DNA of 64,000 nt from Blastopirellula marina (GTDB lineage Bacteria > Planctomycetota > Planctomycetia > Pirellulales > Pirellulaceae). The notes below the pieces were generated by a model. The model saw nothing but the letters and a program-made list of their open reading frames with translations, searched no databases and was not told the DNA's origin. Position numbers and translations under genes: made by a program. The DNA is taken from NCBI RefSeq assembly GCF_002967765.1, contig NZ_PUHY01000005.1, positions 186,001 through 250,000 on the forward strand. Reading direction: 5' to 3'. Of the stretch, positions 51,260 to 62,667 are shown piece by piece. Position 1 is the stretch's first letter. The number at the start of each line of letters is the position of its first letter.

Positions 51260-53971
51260 TTACTTAGCTGCTTTGAGCAACTTCAGCAGCACCGTCTGCA
51301 AGATACCACCGTTGCGGTAGTAGTCGAGTTCGACCGGTGTATCGATGCGAACCAACGCATCGAAAGTGGTCACTTCGCCAGCCGCGTTCTTAGCTGAGAC
51401 GGTCACCTTTTGCAGGGGCTTCAGATCATCAGAAACGTAGATGTCGTAAGTCTCTTCACCGGTCAAGCCGAGCGATTCCCACGACTCGTCCCCTGGAAAT
51501 TCGAGCGGCAGCACGCCCATACCGATCAAGTTGCTACGGTGGATTCGCTCGAAGCTAGAAGCGATCACAGCCTTCACGCCCAGCATGAACGTTCCCTTGG
51601 CGGCCCAGTCACGCGAGCTACCGGTGCCGTATTCTTTACCGGCGATCACGACAAGCGGAGTTCCCTCGGTCTTGTAGATCTCGGCGGCATCGAAGATCGA
51701 CATCGTTTCGCCGTTGACAAAGCACTTGGTATAACCCCCTTCTTTTTCAGGGGTCAAGCGGTTACGGATGCGGATGTTGGCGAACGTGCCACGGTGCATC
51801 ACGCGGTCGTTACCGCGGCGGGAGCCGTAGCTGTTGAAGTCGACCGGTTCGACGCCATGTTCCATTAGGTAACGACCGGCCGGGCTATCTTTGGCGATTG
51901 CACCGGCAGGTGAGATGTGGTCGGTTGTGACCGAATCACCCAGCAAAGCCAACACGCGAGCACCGGAAATTGGCTCGATCGGATCGATCGTTTCCTTCAC
52001 GTCGTCCAGGAACGGTGGCTCCTGGATGTAAGTGCTGTCAGAGTCCCACGTATAAAGCTCGGAATCAGGAACCGAAATCGCATTCCAGTTCGGGTTCGAT
52101 TCGTACGCGCTGTTGTATCGCTCTTGGAACATTTCAGGCGTGATCGCCTTCTCGATGGTTTCCAAGATCTCTTCGTTAGTTGGCCAGATATCCTTCAGGT
52201 AAACGTCCTTGCCGTCAGCCGAGGTACCGAGCGGTTCTTTGTCGAGATCGATATCGACCGTACCGGCCAACGCGTAAGCGACCACCAAAGGCGGGCTGGC
52301 CAAGTAGTTGGCTTTCACATGTGGATTGACACGTCCTTCAAAGTTGCGATTACCGCTGAGTACGGCGGAGGCAACCAGCGAACCCTTGGTCACCGCGTTG
52401 GCAACCGGATCAGGCAGCGGACCACTGTTACCAATACAAGTGGTGCAGCCGTAGCCGACGAGGTTGAAGCCCAGCTTCTCCAGGTCGTCCATTAGTTCAG
52501 CTTTAACGAGGTAGTCAGTCACGACACGCGAGCCAGGGGCGAGGCTGGTCTTCACGTACGGTTTGACCGACAAGCCCTTTTCGGCAGCCTTCTTGGCCAG
52601 CAAACCAGCGGCCAGCATCACGCTGGGGTTGCTGGTGTTGGTGCAACTGGTGATTGCAGCGATCACCACGCTACCATGACCGATGTCGCTCGACTTGCCG
52701 TTGTCTTCGACGGTAGCGGTACGCGACAGTTCTGCTTGCTCGAGACCAAAACCGCGTTCGTTAGGAGGCGTTACTAGCGACTTCTGGAATTCGCTCTTCA
52801 TGCTTTTCAGAGCAACGCGGTCTTGTGGACGCTTTGGACCAGCCAAGGATGGCTCGACGGTCGAAAGGTCGAGCGAAACGGTCGCCGTGTAAGTTGGGGC
52901 CATGTCGTCGGTACGGAACAGGCCTTGTTCCTTGGTATAGCGTTCCACGCGATCGACTTCCCCGGCGGTGCGGCCAGTGCGACGCAAGTAGTTAAGCGTT
53001 TCGCCGTCGACCGGGAAGAAGCCCATTGTGGCACCATATTCTGGCGCCATGTTGGCGATGGTGGCTCGGTCGGCCAGGCTCATGTGGGAAACACCAGGTC
53101 CGTAAAACTCGACGAACTTGCCAACGACACCTTCTTTACGAAGGATCTGAGTGATCGTCAGCACCATGTCGGTTGCCGTGACACCTGGACCCAGCTTGCC
53201 GGTCAGTTCGAAGCCGACGACTTGGGGCGTGAGCATGTAGATCGGCTGTCCCAACATGACCGCTTCCGCTTCAATACCACCTACACCCCAGCCAACAACG
53301 CCCAGGCCGTTGATCATGGTGGTGTGGCTATCGGTACCGACCAGCGAGTCTGGCAGCGCAACCTTGCCCTTTTCATCTTCGCGAACGAAGACGCCCTTGG
53401 CCAAGTATTCCAGGTTCACTTGGTGAACGATTCCAACATTAGGCGGAATCGCCGAAAAGTTCTTAAGGGACTTCTGCCCCCAGCGGAGAAATTCGTAGCG
53501 TTCCTTGTTGCGATGGAACTCAAGGGCGACGTTCTCTTCCAGCGCGTGGTCAGTGCCAAATTTGTCGACTTGAACCGAGTGGTCGATCACCAAGTCGACC
53601 GGAATCAGCGGGTTAATCTTCGCCGGGTCACCCCCCAGCCGCTGCATGGCACTTCGCATAGCCGCCAGGTCGACCACGCATGGAACGCCGGTAAAGTCCT
53701 GCAGAACAACGCGGGCAGGCATGAATGGGATTTCGGACGGTTCGGGATTGGTGGCATCCCAAGCGGCCAGAGATTTCACGTCATCTTCCGAGACGATGTA
53801 GTCATCGCAGTTGCGGAGCACAGATTCCAGCAAAACGCGGATAGAGAACGGAAGCTTGTCGATGTCCCCCAAACCAGCGTCCTGCAACTTGCGAATTCGG
53901 TAGATTCCTAAGTCCCCTTCCGCGGTGGAAAACACGTCTCGAGCGCCAAACGGGTCGAACTTTGCGGTCAT
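51260..53971 (-). CDS. acnA: Aconitate hydratase
   Basis: 903 residues, the usual AcnA/IRP length. The 4Fe-4S cysteines are in [10 protein letters not shown] and [11 protein letters not shown]. The C-terminal swivel domain has [17 protein letters not shown] and [24 protein letters not shown]. The N terminus matches AcnA ([43 protein letters not shown]). It interconverts citrate and isocitrate in the TCA cycle. I chose ATG 53971; a longer form to 54010 would add 13 charged residues outside the family alignment. The gene is divergent from the AAA ATPase gene. Confidence 0.97.
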   Translation of the reverse strand: MTAKFDPFGARDVFSTAEGDLGIYRIRKLQDAGLGDIDKLPFSIRVLLESVLRNCDDYIVSEDDVKSLAAWDATNPEPSEIPFMPARVVLQDFTGVPCVVDLAAMRSAMQRLGGDPAKINPLIPVDLVIDHSVQVDKFGTDHALEENVALEFHRNKERYEFLRWGQKSLKNFSAIPPNVGIVHQVNLEYLAKGVFVREDEKGKVALPDSLVGTDSHTTMINGLGVVGWGVGGIEAEAVMLGQPIYMLTPQVVGFELTGKLGPGVTATDMVLTITQILRKEGVVGKFVEFYGPGVSHMSLADRATIANMAPEYGATMGFFPVDGETLNYLRRTGRTAGEVDRVERYTKEQGLFRTDDMAPTYTATVSLDLSTVEPSLAGPKRPQDRVALKSMKSEFQKSLVTPPNERGFGLEQAELSRTATVEDNGKSSDIGHGSVVIAAITSCTNTSNPSVMLAAGLLAKKAAEKGLSVKPYVKTSLAPGSRVVTDYLVKAELMDDLEKLGFNLVGYGCTTCIGNSGPLPDPVANAVTKGSLVASAVLSGNRNFEGRVNPHVKANYLASPPLVVAYALAGTVDIDLDKEPLGTSADGKDVYLKDIWPTNEEILETIEKAITPEMFQERYNSAYESNPNWNAISVPDSELYTWDSDSTYIQEPPFLDDVKETIDPIEPISGARVLALLGDSVTTDHISPAGAIAKDSPAGRYLMEHGVEPVDFNSYGSRRGNDRVMHRGTFANIRIRNRLTPEKEGGYTKCFVNGETMSIFDAAEIYKTEGTPLVVIAGKEYGTGSSRDWAAKGTFMLGVKAVIASSFERIHRSNLIGMGVLPLEFPGDESWESLGLTGEETYDIYVSDDLKPLQKVTVSAKNAAGEVTTFDALVRIDTPVELDYYRNGGILQTVLLKLLKAAK

Positions 53972-54250
53972 CGTACTCGTTCTTTCTTTTTTCGTATCTT
54001 CTAGAGGCAAATCGGTAGCTGCCCAGATTTTAGCGAAACAAAAACGAGTTGTCTTCCAGGGATCTTTTCACCTCCTTCCGGGGCTATTTGACGGGTCCTG
54101 AGCAGCAATTTCGCGACCAATGGTCCGTTTGTGACGCTTAGGTCGAATAGAGAGTGTGGGAAAGTTGATTCTCGCCCAGAATGACCTAGGCTTTCCACGA
54201 ACCTTCTACTCTCGATTTGTCCAAACGCGAACCAGACAAAGACCTTATCG

Positions 54251-55756
54251 ATGTCCGACCCGCTTAAAAATCTGCTGTCTCAACTGGCTGGTGAAGTACC
54301 TGGAAACTCCGAAAAGGACGATTCCTGGGATCTTGTCGAAGCGATTTCCCCCGAAGATGAGGAGGATAAGTCGCTCGAGGCGATGATCTCTCGGATCAAC
54401 AGCATGACCAGTAAGGGCTCGGACGACGAAGGCATTTACGCCCAAACTCCGGAGGAAAAGGTCGAGGAAGCGGAGGTCTTGCTGGAAGATCATGACACTC
54501 CCTTCTACCCTTGCGAGCCCCAATCGCTGCGCGAAGCGCAGTTGACCGGGACCGACGTCGAAGCACTCTGCCTTAAATTCCTGCTGACCGCGGGCGAGGC
54601 TTCCGGACGCGAGATCGCTGCCCAGCTTTGCCTGCCGTTCCTCGTTTTGGACGAGTGTTTGCGGAAGATGAAGTACGACCAATTGGTGGTCTACAAAGAC
54701 ACTGCCCAGGCCGGAGACTATGTCTACTTCCTGACCGATTTGGGCCGCGAACGGGCTCGTCGCTACAACGAACACTGCACCTATTACGGATCTGCTCCGG
54801 TTTCGCTCAAAGACTATATCGACAGCGTGCGGGCTCAATCGCTGGAGGGTCAATCGCCTAGCATCGATGCTCTGGAGAACGCCTTTGAGGATCTGTTGAT
54901 CAACAAGGCCATGTTCCGCCGACTGGGGCCCGCGATTAATAGCGGTCGCGGTTTGTTCCTTTACGGAGCCCCCGGTAACGGTAAGACGAGCATTGCGGAA
55001 CGTGTTACCCGCGCGTTCGGCCGTTATATTTGGGTTCCCCGAGCAATCGGCATCGAAGGGGAAATCCTTCGTGTGTTCGACCCGGCCGTCCACGACGAAG
55101 TTCCCTTGGAAGATGGCCCAGGCATCTTGCAACAGCATCGTATCGACCGCCGCTGGGTACGCATCAAGCGGCCAACAATCGTGGTCGGTGGTGAATTAAC
55201 CATGGACAACCTGGAAATCAGCACCATCCAGGCAACCGGCGTGAGCGAAGCCCCGCTACAGCTGAAGAGTAACTGCGGCACGCTGGTGATCGACGACTTT
55301 GGGCGTCAACGTATGAGTACGGACGAACTGCTCAATCGCTGGATTGTGCCGCTCGAAAAACGGTATGACTTTCTTAACATGCGTGGTGGTAAGAAAATTC
55401 AGGTTCCATTCGACCAATTGATCGTCTTCTCGACGAACCTCGAACCACGCGACTTGTGCGACGACGCGTTCCTGCGACGTATTCCATACAAGATCGAAGT
55501 GATCGATCCCACCGAGTCGGAATTCCGTCAGCTGTTCGACATCATGTGCCCGATGCTGGGCTTCACCTACAACGAAGAGGCGATCGACCATCTAATCGAG
55601 ACCCACTATCGCAAGGTGAATCGACCGTTCCGTTGTTGTCAGCCACGCGACCTACTGATGCAGGTCCGCAACATGTGTCTGTACGAAAACGCCCCGCTCG
55701 CCCTGTCGAAGCAACATTTCGACAATGCCGTCGATAATTATTTCGCCGTGATGTAA
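54251..55756 (+). CDS. AAA-type ATPase with N-terminal acidic and winged-helix regions
   Basis: 501 residues. Residues 1-80 are acidic and low in structure. Residues 95-180 resemble a winged-helix domain ([37 protein letters not shown]). The AAA core has Walker [10 protein letters not shown] near 240 and Walker B TLVIDDFG near 345, then [23 protein letters not shown] (sensor and arginine region). Such proteins occur in planctomycetes and myxobacteria, where I know of no defined role. The SpoIIE-type phosphatase gene follows after about 140 bases, same strand. Confidence 0.82.
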   Translation: MSDPLKNLLSQLAGEVPGNSEKDDSWDLVEAISPEDEEDKSLEAMISRINSMTSKGSDDEGIYAQTPEEKVEEAEVLLEDHDTPFYPCEPQSLREAQLTGTDVEALCLKFLLTAGEASGREIAAQLCLPFLVLDECLRKMKYDQLVVYKDTAQAGDYVYFLTDLGRERARRYNEHCTYYGSAPVSLKDYIDSVRAQSLEGQSPSIDALENAFEDLLINKAMFRRLGPAINSGRGLFLYGAPGNGKTSIAERVTRAFGRYIWVPRAIGIEGEILRVFDPAVHDEVPLEDGPGILQQHRIDRRWVRIKRPTIVVGGELTMDNLEISTIQATGVSEAPLQLKSNCGTLVIDDFGRQRMSTDELLNRWIVPLEKRYDFLNMRGGKKIQVPFDQLIVFSTNLEPRDLCDDAFLRRIPYKIEVIDPTESEFRQLFDIMCPMLGFTYNEEAIDHLIETHYRKVNRPFRCCQPRDLLMQVRNMCLYENAPLALSKQHFDNAVDNYFAVM

Positions 55757-55894
55757 GTGAACCGAGCGATTTGGCTGCAAATCGCCACACGATAAGCAAA
55801 CATTGCCAAGAAGACAGCTTGCTTTGCAACTTCAATAGGCTTATCGTCAGGCTGCTTGCTTCGCCTTTTGCTCTGCCCGGCCAGATGGATTTCG

Positions 55895-57859
55895 ATGTTT
55901 ACTCGTATCCCGATTAAAGTTCTTGCGCCACTATTGTTTGGCGTTCCTGTCCTGGCGATCGGTCTGTGGCTGTCGTTGGCTTGGAATCACCAATCGCAAC
56001 ACGCGATCACCCAACTAGCCAAGCAAGACCTCGAACAAATTCACACGGCAACTGCCGATAAAATCGCGGATGTTCTGTCGATTCCGGTGCGTGTTTGCCG
56101 TTTGAATCAACATCTAATCTCCTCACGCAGTCTGTCCCCCGACGATCTTTCAACTTGGCGACCGACCTTCGTGCGCGAGTCGCAGTCGTTTGATGTGCTG
56201 AGTGCCATCTCGTGGGGAAGTGCCGATGGGCGTACTGCTTGGGTCAGCCGCTATGCCAATGGCGATATCTATTGGGCTGTCAAGCAAGATCCGGATCAAC
56301 CAGAGATGAGCCAGTGGAAGCTGGATGCTGATGGCGATGTGGTGCCTGGTTCACGCAGTTCGTTCGACTTTAATCTGAAGAGCCGGCCATGGTACCAAGC
56401 CCCGAGCGAACTGCGACGAGCAACGTGGAGCGAACCGTACGTGTGGGTTGGCGGCGAGAATGCCGACGATAAGACGCTCGGCATTTCGTATGGCATCCCG
56501 ATCTTCGGTGGCAATCAGCTAATCGGTGTGATCGATGCCGATTTCTCGCTGAACGATTTATCGAGTTACTTAGAGAAATTGAAGTTTGGTAAGACGGGGA
56601 TGGCGCTCTTGGTCTCGCCCGACAAACGGTTGCTCGCGGTGTCGAACGAGACGAAAATTGTTCAGGCCAACGGAAAACGAGTGTTGGCATCGGAATCGAA
56701 AAGCCCTTTGGTCGCGACCGTGGGGAAGTATCTCGAAGGAAGTACATTCGCCAACGATTCCAATTCGCACCTGACCGTGGACGGCAGGAATTATTACTTG
56801 CATGCGTCGGAAGTGGGCCAGGAAGTAGGACTGAACTGGACGTTAGTCACGATCGTTCCAGAAGAAGATTTTATTGGCGATATTCAAAGCGAATTCGCCC
56901 GCAGTTGGTCGACGAGCCTTGTGGCTGTCGTACTGGCGATCGGTCTAGGCTTCATCGCTGCCCGGTGGTTGGTCGAACCGTTGACGCGGATTGTCTCGTC
57001 GGTGCGTCGTATTGGTCAAGGCGATCTTGATACGCGCATCGAAATGCAACACGCGCCAGAGTACATGCAATTAGCCACCGCCATCAACACGATGGCCGAG
57101 GGGCTACAAGACCGAATGCGGATGCAGAAATCCCTTTCGCTGGCGATGGAAGTCCAACGCAATCTATTGCCAACCGAATCTCCGAGCTTCAACGGACTCG
57201 ACATCGCCGGGCATAGCACCTATTGCGACGAGACAGGCGGCGACTACTTCGACTTTCTGGACGTCTCTGGCTGCGATCAAGATACCGCCGTGATTGTAAT
57301 CGGCGACGTGATGGGACACGGTGTGGCGGCCGCTTTGCTCATGGCGACCGCGCGCGGCATTTTGCGAAGTCGGTGTGCGGTGCCTGGTTCACTGGCCGAC
57401 TTCCTGAAGCACTTAAATGAAATGCTGGTCGTTGATACTCAGGGCGAGCGTTTCATGACCATGCTTCTGGTCAATCTTTCGGCGAAGAAAGATACCTTGC
57501 GCTGGGCATCCGCCGGTCACGGACCACCGATCATCTACACGCCAGGTGACGACAGCTTTCCGGAATTCGACGGCGGTGGTCTTCCGTTGGGCTTGGTCGA
57601 AGGAGAAACCTATTCCGAGTACTGGCAACCTGGTATCAAATCGGGCACCATCTTGCTGGCCACCACGGACGGCTTGGAAGAGACAATGAACGAACAGGGG
57701 GACCAATATGGCAAAGAACGGCTTCAGCAAGTGCTCCGCGAAAACGCCAGCAAATCGGCCGAAGAAATCAGCCAAGCAATTCGCCAATCCCTCGCCATGT
57801 TCCGTGGAGCCAACTCGCAAGACGACGATCTCACGTTTGTTGTGGCGAAGGTTCTGTAA
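55895..57859 (+). CDS. Membrane sensor phosphatase: dCache, HAMP, SpoIIE (PP2C-type)
   Basis: 654 residues from ATG 55895; the upstream frame lacks a good start. Helix 1 (IKVLAPLLFGVPVLAIGLWLSLAW) is followed by a periplasmic dCache-like sensor domain (SWGSADGRTAWVSRYANGDIYW; GISYGIPIFGGNQLIGVIDADFSL). Helix 2 (SLVAVVLAIGLGFIAARWL) and a HAMP segment lead to a SpoIIE domain. There DETGGDYFDFLDV, VIGDVMGHGVAAALLMATARG, WASAGHGPP, ATTDGLEE and DDDLTFVV hold the metal-binding Asp residues. The domain dephosphorylates anti-sigma-antagonist-type partners in other bacteria. No STAS or anti-sigma gene is next to it. Confidence 0.92.
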   Translation: MFTRIPIKVLAPLLFGVPVLAIGLWLSLAWNHQSQHAITQLAKQDLEQIHTATADKIADVLSIPVRVCRLNQHLISSRSLSPDDLSTWRPTFVRESQSFDVLSAISWGSADGRTAWVSRYANGDIYWAVKQDPDQPEMSQWKLDADGDVVPGSRSSFDFNLKSRPWYQAPSELRRATWSEPYVWVGGENADDKTLGISYGIPIFGGNQLIGVIDADFSLNDLSSYLEKLKFGKTGMALLVSPDKRLLAVSNETKIVQANGKRVLASESKSPLVATVGKYLEGSTFANDSNSHLTVDGRNYYLHASEVGQEVGLNWTLVTIVPEEDFIGDIQSEFARSWSTSLVAVVLAIGLGFIAARWLVEPLTRIVSSVRRIGQGDLDTRIEMQHAPEYMQLATAINTMAEGLQDRMRMQKSLSLAMEVQRNLLPTESPSFNGLDIAGHSTYCDETGGDYFDFLDVSGCDQDTAVIVIGDVMGHGVAAALLMATARGILRSRCAVPGSLADFLKHLNEMLVVDTQGERFMTMLLVNLSAKKDTLRWASAGHGPPIIYTPGDDSFPEFDGGGLPLGLVEGETYSEYWQPGIKSGTILLATTDGLEETMNEQGDQYGKERLQQVLRENASKSAEEISQAIRQSLAMFRGANSQDDDLTFVVAKVL

Positions 57860-58051
57860 ACCTGATTTGCCATGGCCCCGTCTAATTCGACCAAGTGCTG
57901 AAACTTGCTGGTTTGGCCTGGACGCGTGCCCTCTTCCCTGCCTGTGACGGTTTCGCCGTTTGACGGCAGAATGATCCGGCTTAGGGATACGAACTTTATC
58001 GCGGCTGCGATACGTAGGCATGCGCGAGGGGCCTAGACACCTGCACGCGGA

Positions 58052-58336
58052 TTAGAAGTAGATTTCCTTGCCAATGTAGAGTCCGGTTGTAAGTTGCGCG
58101 GCACAGGCGAAGAAAGCTAGGGCGAAGTCGATGGGAACATATCGGACTTTCAGCCATGCTGTGGTGAGTATCAACATGAAATGAGCCGACAGGATCGCTA
58201 GAGAGGGAATGAATAACAAACAGAGCGAGAGAACGACTTGGTCCCAATTCAGAATGCCGTGTCGTAACCATAAGCCACCGACTACGCCTCCCACACCAAA
58301 CGAAAGCGAGCAAATCGCGAGGACTAGAAAGTACAA
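58052..58336 (-). CDS. Small membrane protein, start uncertain
   Basis: 94 residues from the TTG at 58336: three membrane segments (YFLVLAICSLSFGVGGVVGGL; VVLSLCLLFIPSLAILSAHFMLI; YVPIDFALAFFACAAQLTTGLYI). The frame continues upstream as RQTKFIERIFI inside the end of the DUF1003 gene and has no ATG or GTG in a good place. It probably overlaps or is coupled to that gene. I do not recognise the family. Confidence 0.5.
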   Translation of the reverse strand: MYFLVLAICSLSFGVGGVVGGLWLRHGILNWDQVVLSLCLLFIPSLAILSAHFMLILTTAWLKVRYVPIDFALAFFACAAQLTTGLYIGKEIYF

Positions 58337-58350
58337 GATGAAGATTCTCT

Positions 58351-59070
58351 CTATGAACTTGGTTTGTCGCGACGTTCGGCCAATTCTTCCATCAGCTCCA
58401 ACTGCAACTGTTGAATTTCTAAAAGTCGCTGCCACTGATGCGAGAGCAATTGATCGAGCTTGGTGTGCAGCAATCGAATCTCGAGCTCTGCCCGAAAGTT
58501 GACTTGAAAGTCGTACTCCGATCGTAACCGGTCTTTCGCTTCCTGGCGATTTTGACTCATCAAGATCACCGGAGCTTGAATCGCTGCCAGGCACGATAGC
58601 ACTAGGTTCAGCAAAATGAACGGATAGGGATCGAATGCTTCCTGGGCGATCAGGATCCCATTGAATAACATCCAGATCAGCACCACCGCCGCAAACAGGA
58701 TTAAAAATGCCCAGCTTCCTCCGAAGTTGGCCAGTTGGTCTGAGATTCGATCGCCAAGACTCAGTTGCTGATCAAACTTCTCGTTGACGTTCGCCGCGAT
58801 CGAATCCTGCTCGCGAAGGCTGTCTAGTACCCGCATTTCTAAATCAGAAAGCTCTCCTTTCTCTTCCTCCAATAAATGGCGAAAGTGCTCCGCGCGAAAC
58901 TGATTCAGGCATGAGGTACAGACCGGCTGATCGCTGTTCCAGGCGGGCGTTTGCTTCTGAATCTCGGTCGCGATCGCTTCTCGGATTGATTCGCCAGGAG
59001 CGACGTCAGAACACGGTCTTGTTTGATGACAAATCGAACACTGGCAGGTTGCCGCACGCCGCTTACTCAT
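58351..59070 (-). CDS. DUF1003 family membrane protein with zinc-ribbon-like N terminus
   Basis: 239 residues. The N terminus has two CxxC pairs (CQCSICH, CTSC) that could bind zinc. Residues 105-190 are DUF1003: GDRISDQLANFGGSWAFLILFAAVVLIWMLFN, then DPYPFILLNLVLSCLAAIQAPVILMSQNRQEAKDRLRSEYDFQVNFRAELEI. It has two membrane helices. The C-terminal 45 residues are a coiled coil. Function unknown; widely distributed in bacteria. The gene is divergent from the cytochrome-type gene. Confidence 0.9.
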   Translation of the reverse strand: MSKRRAATCQCSICHQTRPCSDVAPGESIREAIATEIQKQTPAWNSDQPVCTSCLNQFRAEHFRHLLEEEKGELSDLEMRVLDSLREQDSIAANVNEKFDQQLSLGDRISDQLANFGGSWAFLILFAAVVLIWMLFNGILIAQEAFDPYPFILLNLVLSCLAAIQAPVILMSQNRQEAKDRLRSEYDFQVNFRAELEIRLLHTKLDQLLSHQWQRLLEIQQLQLELMEELAERRDKPSS

Positions 59071-59313
59071 TTGCCGATCCTGATTGCCTAAGAAAAACGG
59101 GATGGTCGTTGATTTGCCTTGAATTCTATCGATCCGGCCGCATGAGCTGTAGAGCCGAAGTTGAGCCTGCTACGGCTCGATCATGTTGTGCCCGAAGCAA
59201 AAAAAGATTGCCATAAACGGGGCACTTAGTGTATTGTGCGGGTATCCCTCCTTTCGATGTCCCACCTGAAGATCGTCGTCATCTTGCGACTTTCGATCCG
59301 CAAAAATGCGCCT

Positions 59314-62300
59314 ATGATTCGCTTGACCCTTACAATTTGCTTCTCCCTATTTGGGGGCGTCCTGCTAATGGCGGGCGAACTTCCCGAACCTTCCGAAAAG
59401 CAAGTCGACTTTGAACAAGATATCGCCCCGATTCTGACGGCTAAGTGCCACGATTGTCACGGAGCGGACGTTCAGGAAGGCAACTTGCGTCTCGATCGTA
59501 AGGCATCACTCCTGCGCGGGGGCGATTCTGGCGAACCTGGGGTTGTGGTTGGAAAGAGTGCCGAGAGCCATCTGATTCGATTGGTCGCGGGACTAGAAGC
59601 CGACCTTCGAATGCCGCCAGATGAGGGCGATGCCTTATCGGCGGATCAAATCTCTCTCCTGCGTGCATGGGTCGATCAAGGTGCGACATGGCCAGGTCCT
59701 AACGGTGTGGTCGAACAACAGCGACGAACTACGGATCACTGGGCCTTCCAGCCGGTTCAAGAAATCGAGACGCCGAAAGTCGCTGGTGACTGGGCAAAAA
59801 ATCCTATCGACCAGTTCATTTGTGCGAAGCTAAACGAGAACGGACTAGTGCCCAGCCCGCCCGCGGATCGCCGAACTTTGATCCGCCGCATGTCGCTCGA
59901 CGTACTCGGTCTGCCCGTTGAACCGGAGTCGGTTGACGCATTCATGGGGAACCAAGATCCAGCTGCCGTCGATCAGCTCATCGAATCCTTACTCACCAGT
60001 CGTCACTACGGCGAACGCTGGGCAACCCATTGGCTCGATTTGGTTCGCTTTGCGGAAACCTATGGCTTCGAAACCAACCGCGAACGGCCCGGTGCGTGGC
60101 CTTACCGCGATTACGTCATTGATTCGCTGAACGCCGACAAACCGTACGATCAATTTATATGTGAACAAATCGCCGGTGATAGTTTCGGCAATCGAATCGG
60201 GTTGGGATACTTGGTCGCGGGGCCGAACGACATTGTGAAAAGTCCGGATATCAATCTGACGCTGATGCAGCGGCAGAACGAATTGGACGACATGATCAAC
60301 ACAACCAGCACGACGTTTCTCGGTCTAACCGTCGGATGTGCGCGCTGCCACAATCATAAGTTCGATCCGATTTTGCAAACCGATTACTATTCCATGCAAG
60401 CCATCTTCGCTGGCGTTCAACATGCCGACATGAAGCTACCGTTATCGGAGGAGCAGCAGGAAGAAGCGGAATCACTGCGCCAGAAGATTGCTTCCATCGA
60501 ACAGCAACTCTCTGAGTACCTTCGTCCTCAAGAGAGTGGCCAGTTTGTCATGATCGACGACGCCGTTGAGACAGCTGGCGATCGTGTCAAGCCGTTGAGT
60601 CAACTGGCTGGCAAAGGAGTGAATCACCCCGGCACGCAGCGCGGCCAAGCCGACGATCCTGGCGACGCAAATCGCAACGCCAATGTCAGTGGCGGCAAGT
60701 ACTCGTGGTGGAAGCACAAGCCGGAAGAAGCGGTACTTGCCTGGCAGCCGCACGTCGAGGGGAAGTATCGTGTCTGGTTGTCGTGGGGATGTGGATACGA
60801 TACGCATTGCCAAGATGCCCGCTACGTGATCGATCGCAACGGTGACCCGCAGACGCGCGAGGATTGGGAAATCATCGCAATTGTCAATCAACAGCAATTT
60901 GCCGACGGCGAGGTTCAACTGAAGAGTCAGCCGATGTGGAGTGGTTTCTATAACGCTTCCATCGCCGACTTGGACGCGAACGATCAGATCTTATTGGTTG
61001 GCGGCAAAACTGGGACGGCACTTACGGCTGACGTAATGCTGTTGGAAAAAGTAAACGACTCCAACGCCACAGCACCTGCGAAACCAATCTTTCGTGAGGC
61101 CGTTCAGGCTACCGGCAATATCGAAAAGTTATCGCCGACAACTGCCAAGTTGGTTCGCTTTACGATCGAAGCAACCAACGGTGGCCAGCCATGCTTGGAC
61201 GAGTTAGCGATCTTCTCCGCTGGCAAGAATGTGGCCCTTGCGAGTGAAGGAGGCAAGCCGACCGCTTCTGGTTCCCTGAGCGGCTATCCGATTCACAAGC
61301 TTGAACATATCAACGACGGCAAGTCCTCGAATCGCCATAGCTGGATTTCCGATACCAACGGCACCGGCTGGGTTCAGATTGAATTGAAGGAGGCTTTCCC
61401 AATTGAGCGTATCGAATGGGCTCGCGATCGTGAGGGACACTACGCCGATCGTCTTGCTACCAGCTATCGAATTGAAGCCTCGCTTGACGGAGTTCAATGG
61501 AAGACGATCGCTAGTTCTTCGGACCGCCTGCCCTTGGCTTCACCACAGCCCGCAGCCGAATGGCTTTATCGATTCGACGAGTTGGCTGCCGACGAAGCGA
61601 TTGTCGGAAGAGCCCTTCTGGCTGATCTCAAAATTGCTCGGACGCAATTGGAGAATGCTACGACGCCGCGAACGGTTTACGCCGGAAATTACATCCAGCC
61701 AGGTCCGACACATCGCTTGTATCGTGGCGAAGCGCTGGCCAAGCGGGAAGAAGTCGCGCCAAATGCCCCTGAGATCTTTACCGATCTTGAGCTTGCTAAA
61801 GATAGTCCGGAAGCAGAACGACGAAAGCAGCTGGCCGAGTGGATCGCTTCCCCCGAGAATCCATTGACCGCCCGAGTGCTGGTGAACCGTATCTGGCAGT
61901 TTCATTTCGGACGCGGCTTGGTAGATACACCGAGTGATTTCGGGGAAGCTGGCGTTCCCCCGACGCACCCGCAACTGCTGGACTGGTTGGCGGAGGAACT
62001 GGTGAAGAGTGGTTGGTCGATGAAGCATATCCATCGCCTGATTCTCTCGTCCGCCACTTACCAACAATCGAGCCATCCCAACGCGGAAGCCCTAAAGGTC
62101 GACGGTGGTACGCGTCTCTTGTGGCGTTACCCACCACGGCGACTGGAAGCTGAGCCGATTCGAGATTCAATTTTGGCAGTCAGTGGCGTACTCGACTTGC
62201 GAATGGGAGGCCCTGGATTCAGCGGCTTCGAAGTCGAACCGGAGAACGTGCGGCATTACCACCCCAAGAAGAGCTTTGGACCGGACGATTGGCGGCGGAT

Positions 62301-62649
62301 GGTCTACATGACAAAAGTCCGTATGGAAAAGGACGCCGTATTCGGTCTTTTCGATTGCCCTGATTCGGCAACGTCGGTCGCGAAAAGAAGCCGTTCGACG
62401 ACACCACTGCAAGCACTCAATTTGTTCAACAGTTCGTTCCTGCTACAACAAGCGGAACTTTTTGCCGAGCGGTTAGAGGGGGAAGGAACGTCACTCGATC
62501 AACGGATCGTCCGGGCGTTCGAGTTCTGCTATGCCCGTCAGCCCTCAGCCGAAGAACTAGCCGCCAGTCGCGAATTTGTCCAGCAGCAAGGCCTCAATTC
62601 GTTCTGCCGGGCACTGCTCAACAGCAACGAGTTCCTCTTCATTCAGTAA
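59314..62649 (+). CDS. Planctomycete cytochrome c / DUF1549 / F5-8 type C / DUF1553 protein
   Basis: 1111 residues from ATG 59314, which gives a signal peptide ([17 protein letters not shown]). The PSCyt1 c-type heme motif CHDCH is at about residue 52. DUF1549 follows ([40 protein letters not shown]...). A linker of about 300 residues includes a discoidin-like (F5/8 type C) segment near 640-740 ([43 protein letters not shown]). DUF1553 is at the C terminus ([32 protein letters not shown]). Likely exported; the partner is the next gene. Function of the pair is unknown, with sulfated-polysaccharide use a common suggestion. Confidence 0.92.
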   Translation: MIRLTLTICFSLFGGVLLMAGELPEPSEKQVDFEQDIAPILTAKCHDCHGADVQEGNLRLDRKASLLRGGDSGEPGVVVGKSAESHLIRLVAGLEADLRMPPDEGDALSADQISLLRAWVDQGATWPGPNGVVEQQRRTTDHWAFQPVQEIETPKVAGDWAKNPIDQFICAKLNENGLVPSPPADRRTLIRRMSLDVLGLPVEPESVDAFMGNQDPAAVDQLIESLLTSRHYGERWATHWLDLVRFAETYGFETNRERPGAWPYRDYVIDSLNADKPYDQFICEQIAGDSFGNRIGLGYLVAGPNDIVKSPDINLTLMQRQNELDDMINTTSTTFLGLTVGCARCHNHKFDPILQTDYYSMQAIFAGVQHADMKLPLSEEQQEEAESLRQKIASIEQQLSEYLRPQESGQFVMIDDAVETAGDRVKPLSQLAGKGVNHPGTQRGQADDPGDANRNANVSGGKYSWWKHKPEEAVLAWQPHVEGKYRVWLSWGCGYDTHCQDARYVIDRNGDPQTREDWEIIAIVNQQQFADGEVQLKSQPMWSGFYNASIADLDANDQILLVGGKTGTALTADVMLLEKVNDSNATAPAKPIFREAVQATGNIEKLSPTTAKLVRFTIEATNGGQPCLDELAIFSAGKNVALASEGGKPTASGSLSGYPIHKLEHINDGKSSNRHSWISDTNGTGWVQIELKEAFPIERIEWARDREGHYADRLATSYRIEASLDGVQWKTIASSSDRLPLASPQPAAEWLYRFDELAADEAIVGRALLADLKIARTQLENATTPRTVYAGNYIQPGPTHRLYRGEALAKREEVAPNAPEIFTDLELAKDSPEAERRKQLAEWIASPENPLTARVLVNRIWQFHFGRGLVDTPSDFGEAGVPPTHPQLLDWLAEELVKSGWSMKHIHRLILSSATYQQSSHPNAEALKVDGGTRLLWRYPPRRLEAEPIRDSILAVSGVLDLRMGGPGFSGFEVEPENVRHYHPKKSFGPDDWRRMVYMTKVRMEKDAVFGLFDCPDSATSVAKRSRSTTPLQALNLFNSSFLLQQAELFAERLEGEGTSLDQRIVRAFEFCYARQPSAEELAASREFVQQQGLNSFCRALLNSNEFLFIQ

Positions 62650-62667
62650 CGCTGACCGAGACTTAAG

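Noticed and set aside
52823-53911. 362-codon open frame antisense to acnA
   Set aside because: Fully inside a well-supported aconitase gene, with no domain or ribosome-binding site.
54245-55138. 297-codon open frame antisense to the AAA ATPase gene
   Set aside because: Covers the P-loop region of the ATPase on the other strand; no family match.
57938-57969. Bulged hairpin CTGCC...ACGG/CCGT...GGCAG after the SpoIIE-type gene
   Set aside because: The stem is interrupted and lacks a T tract, so it is too weak to call a terminator.
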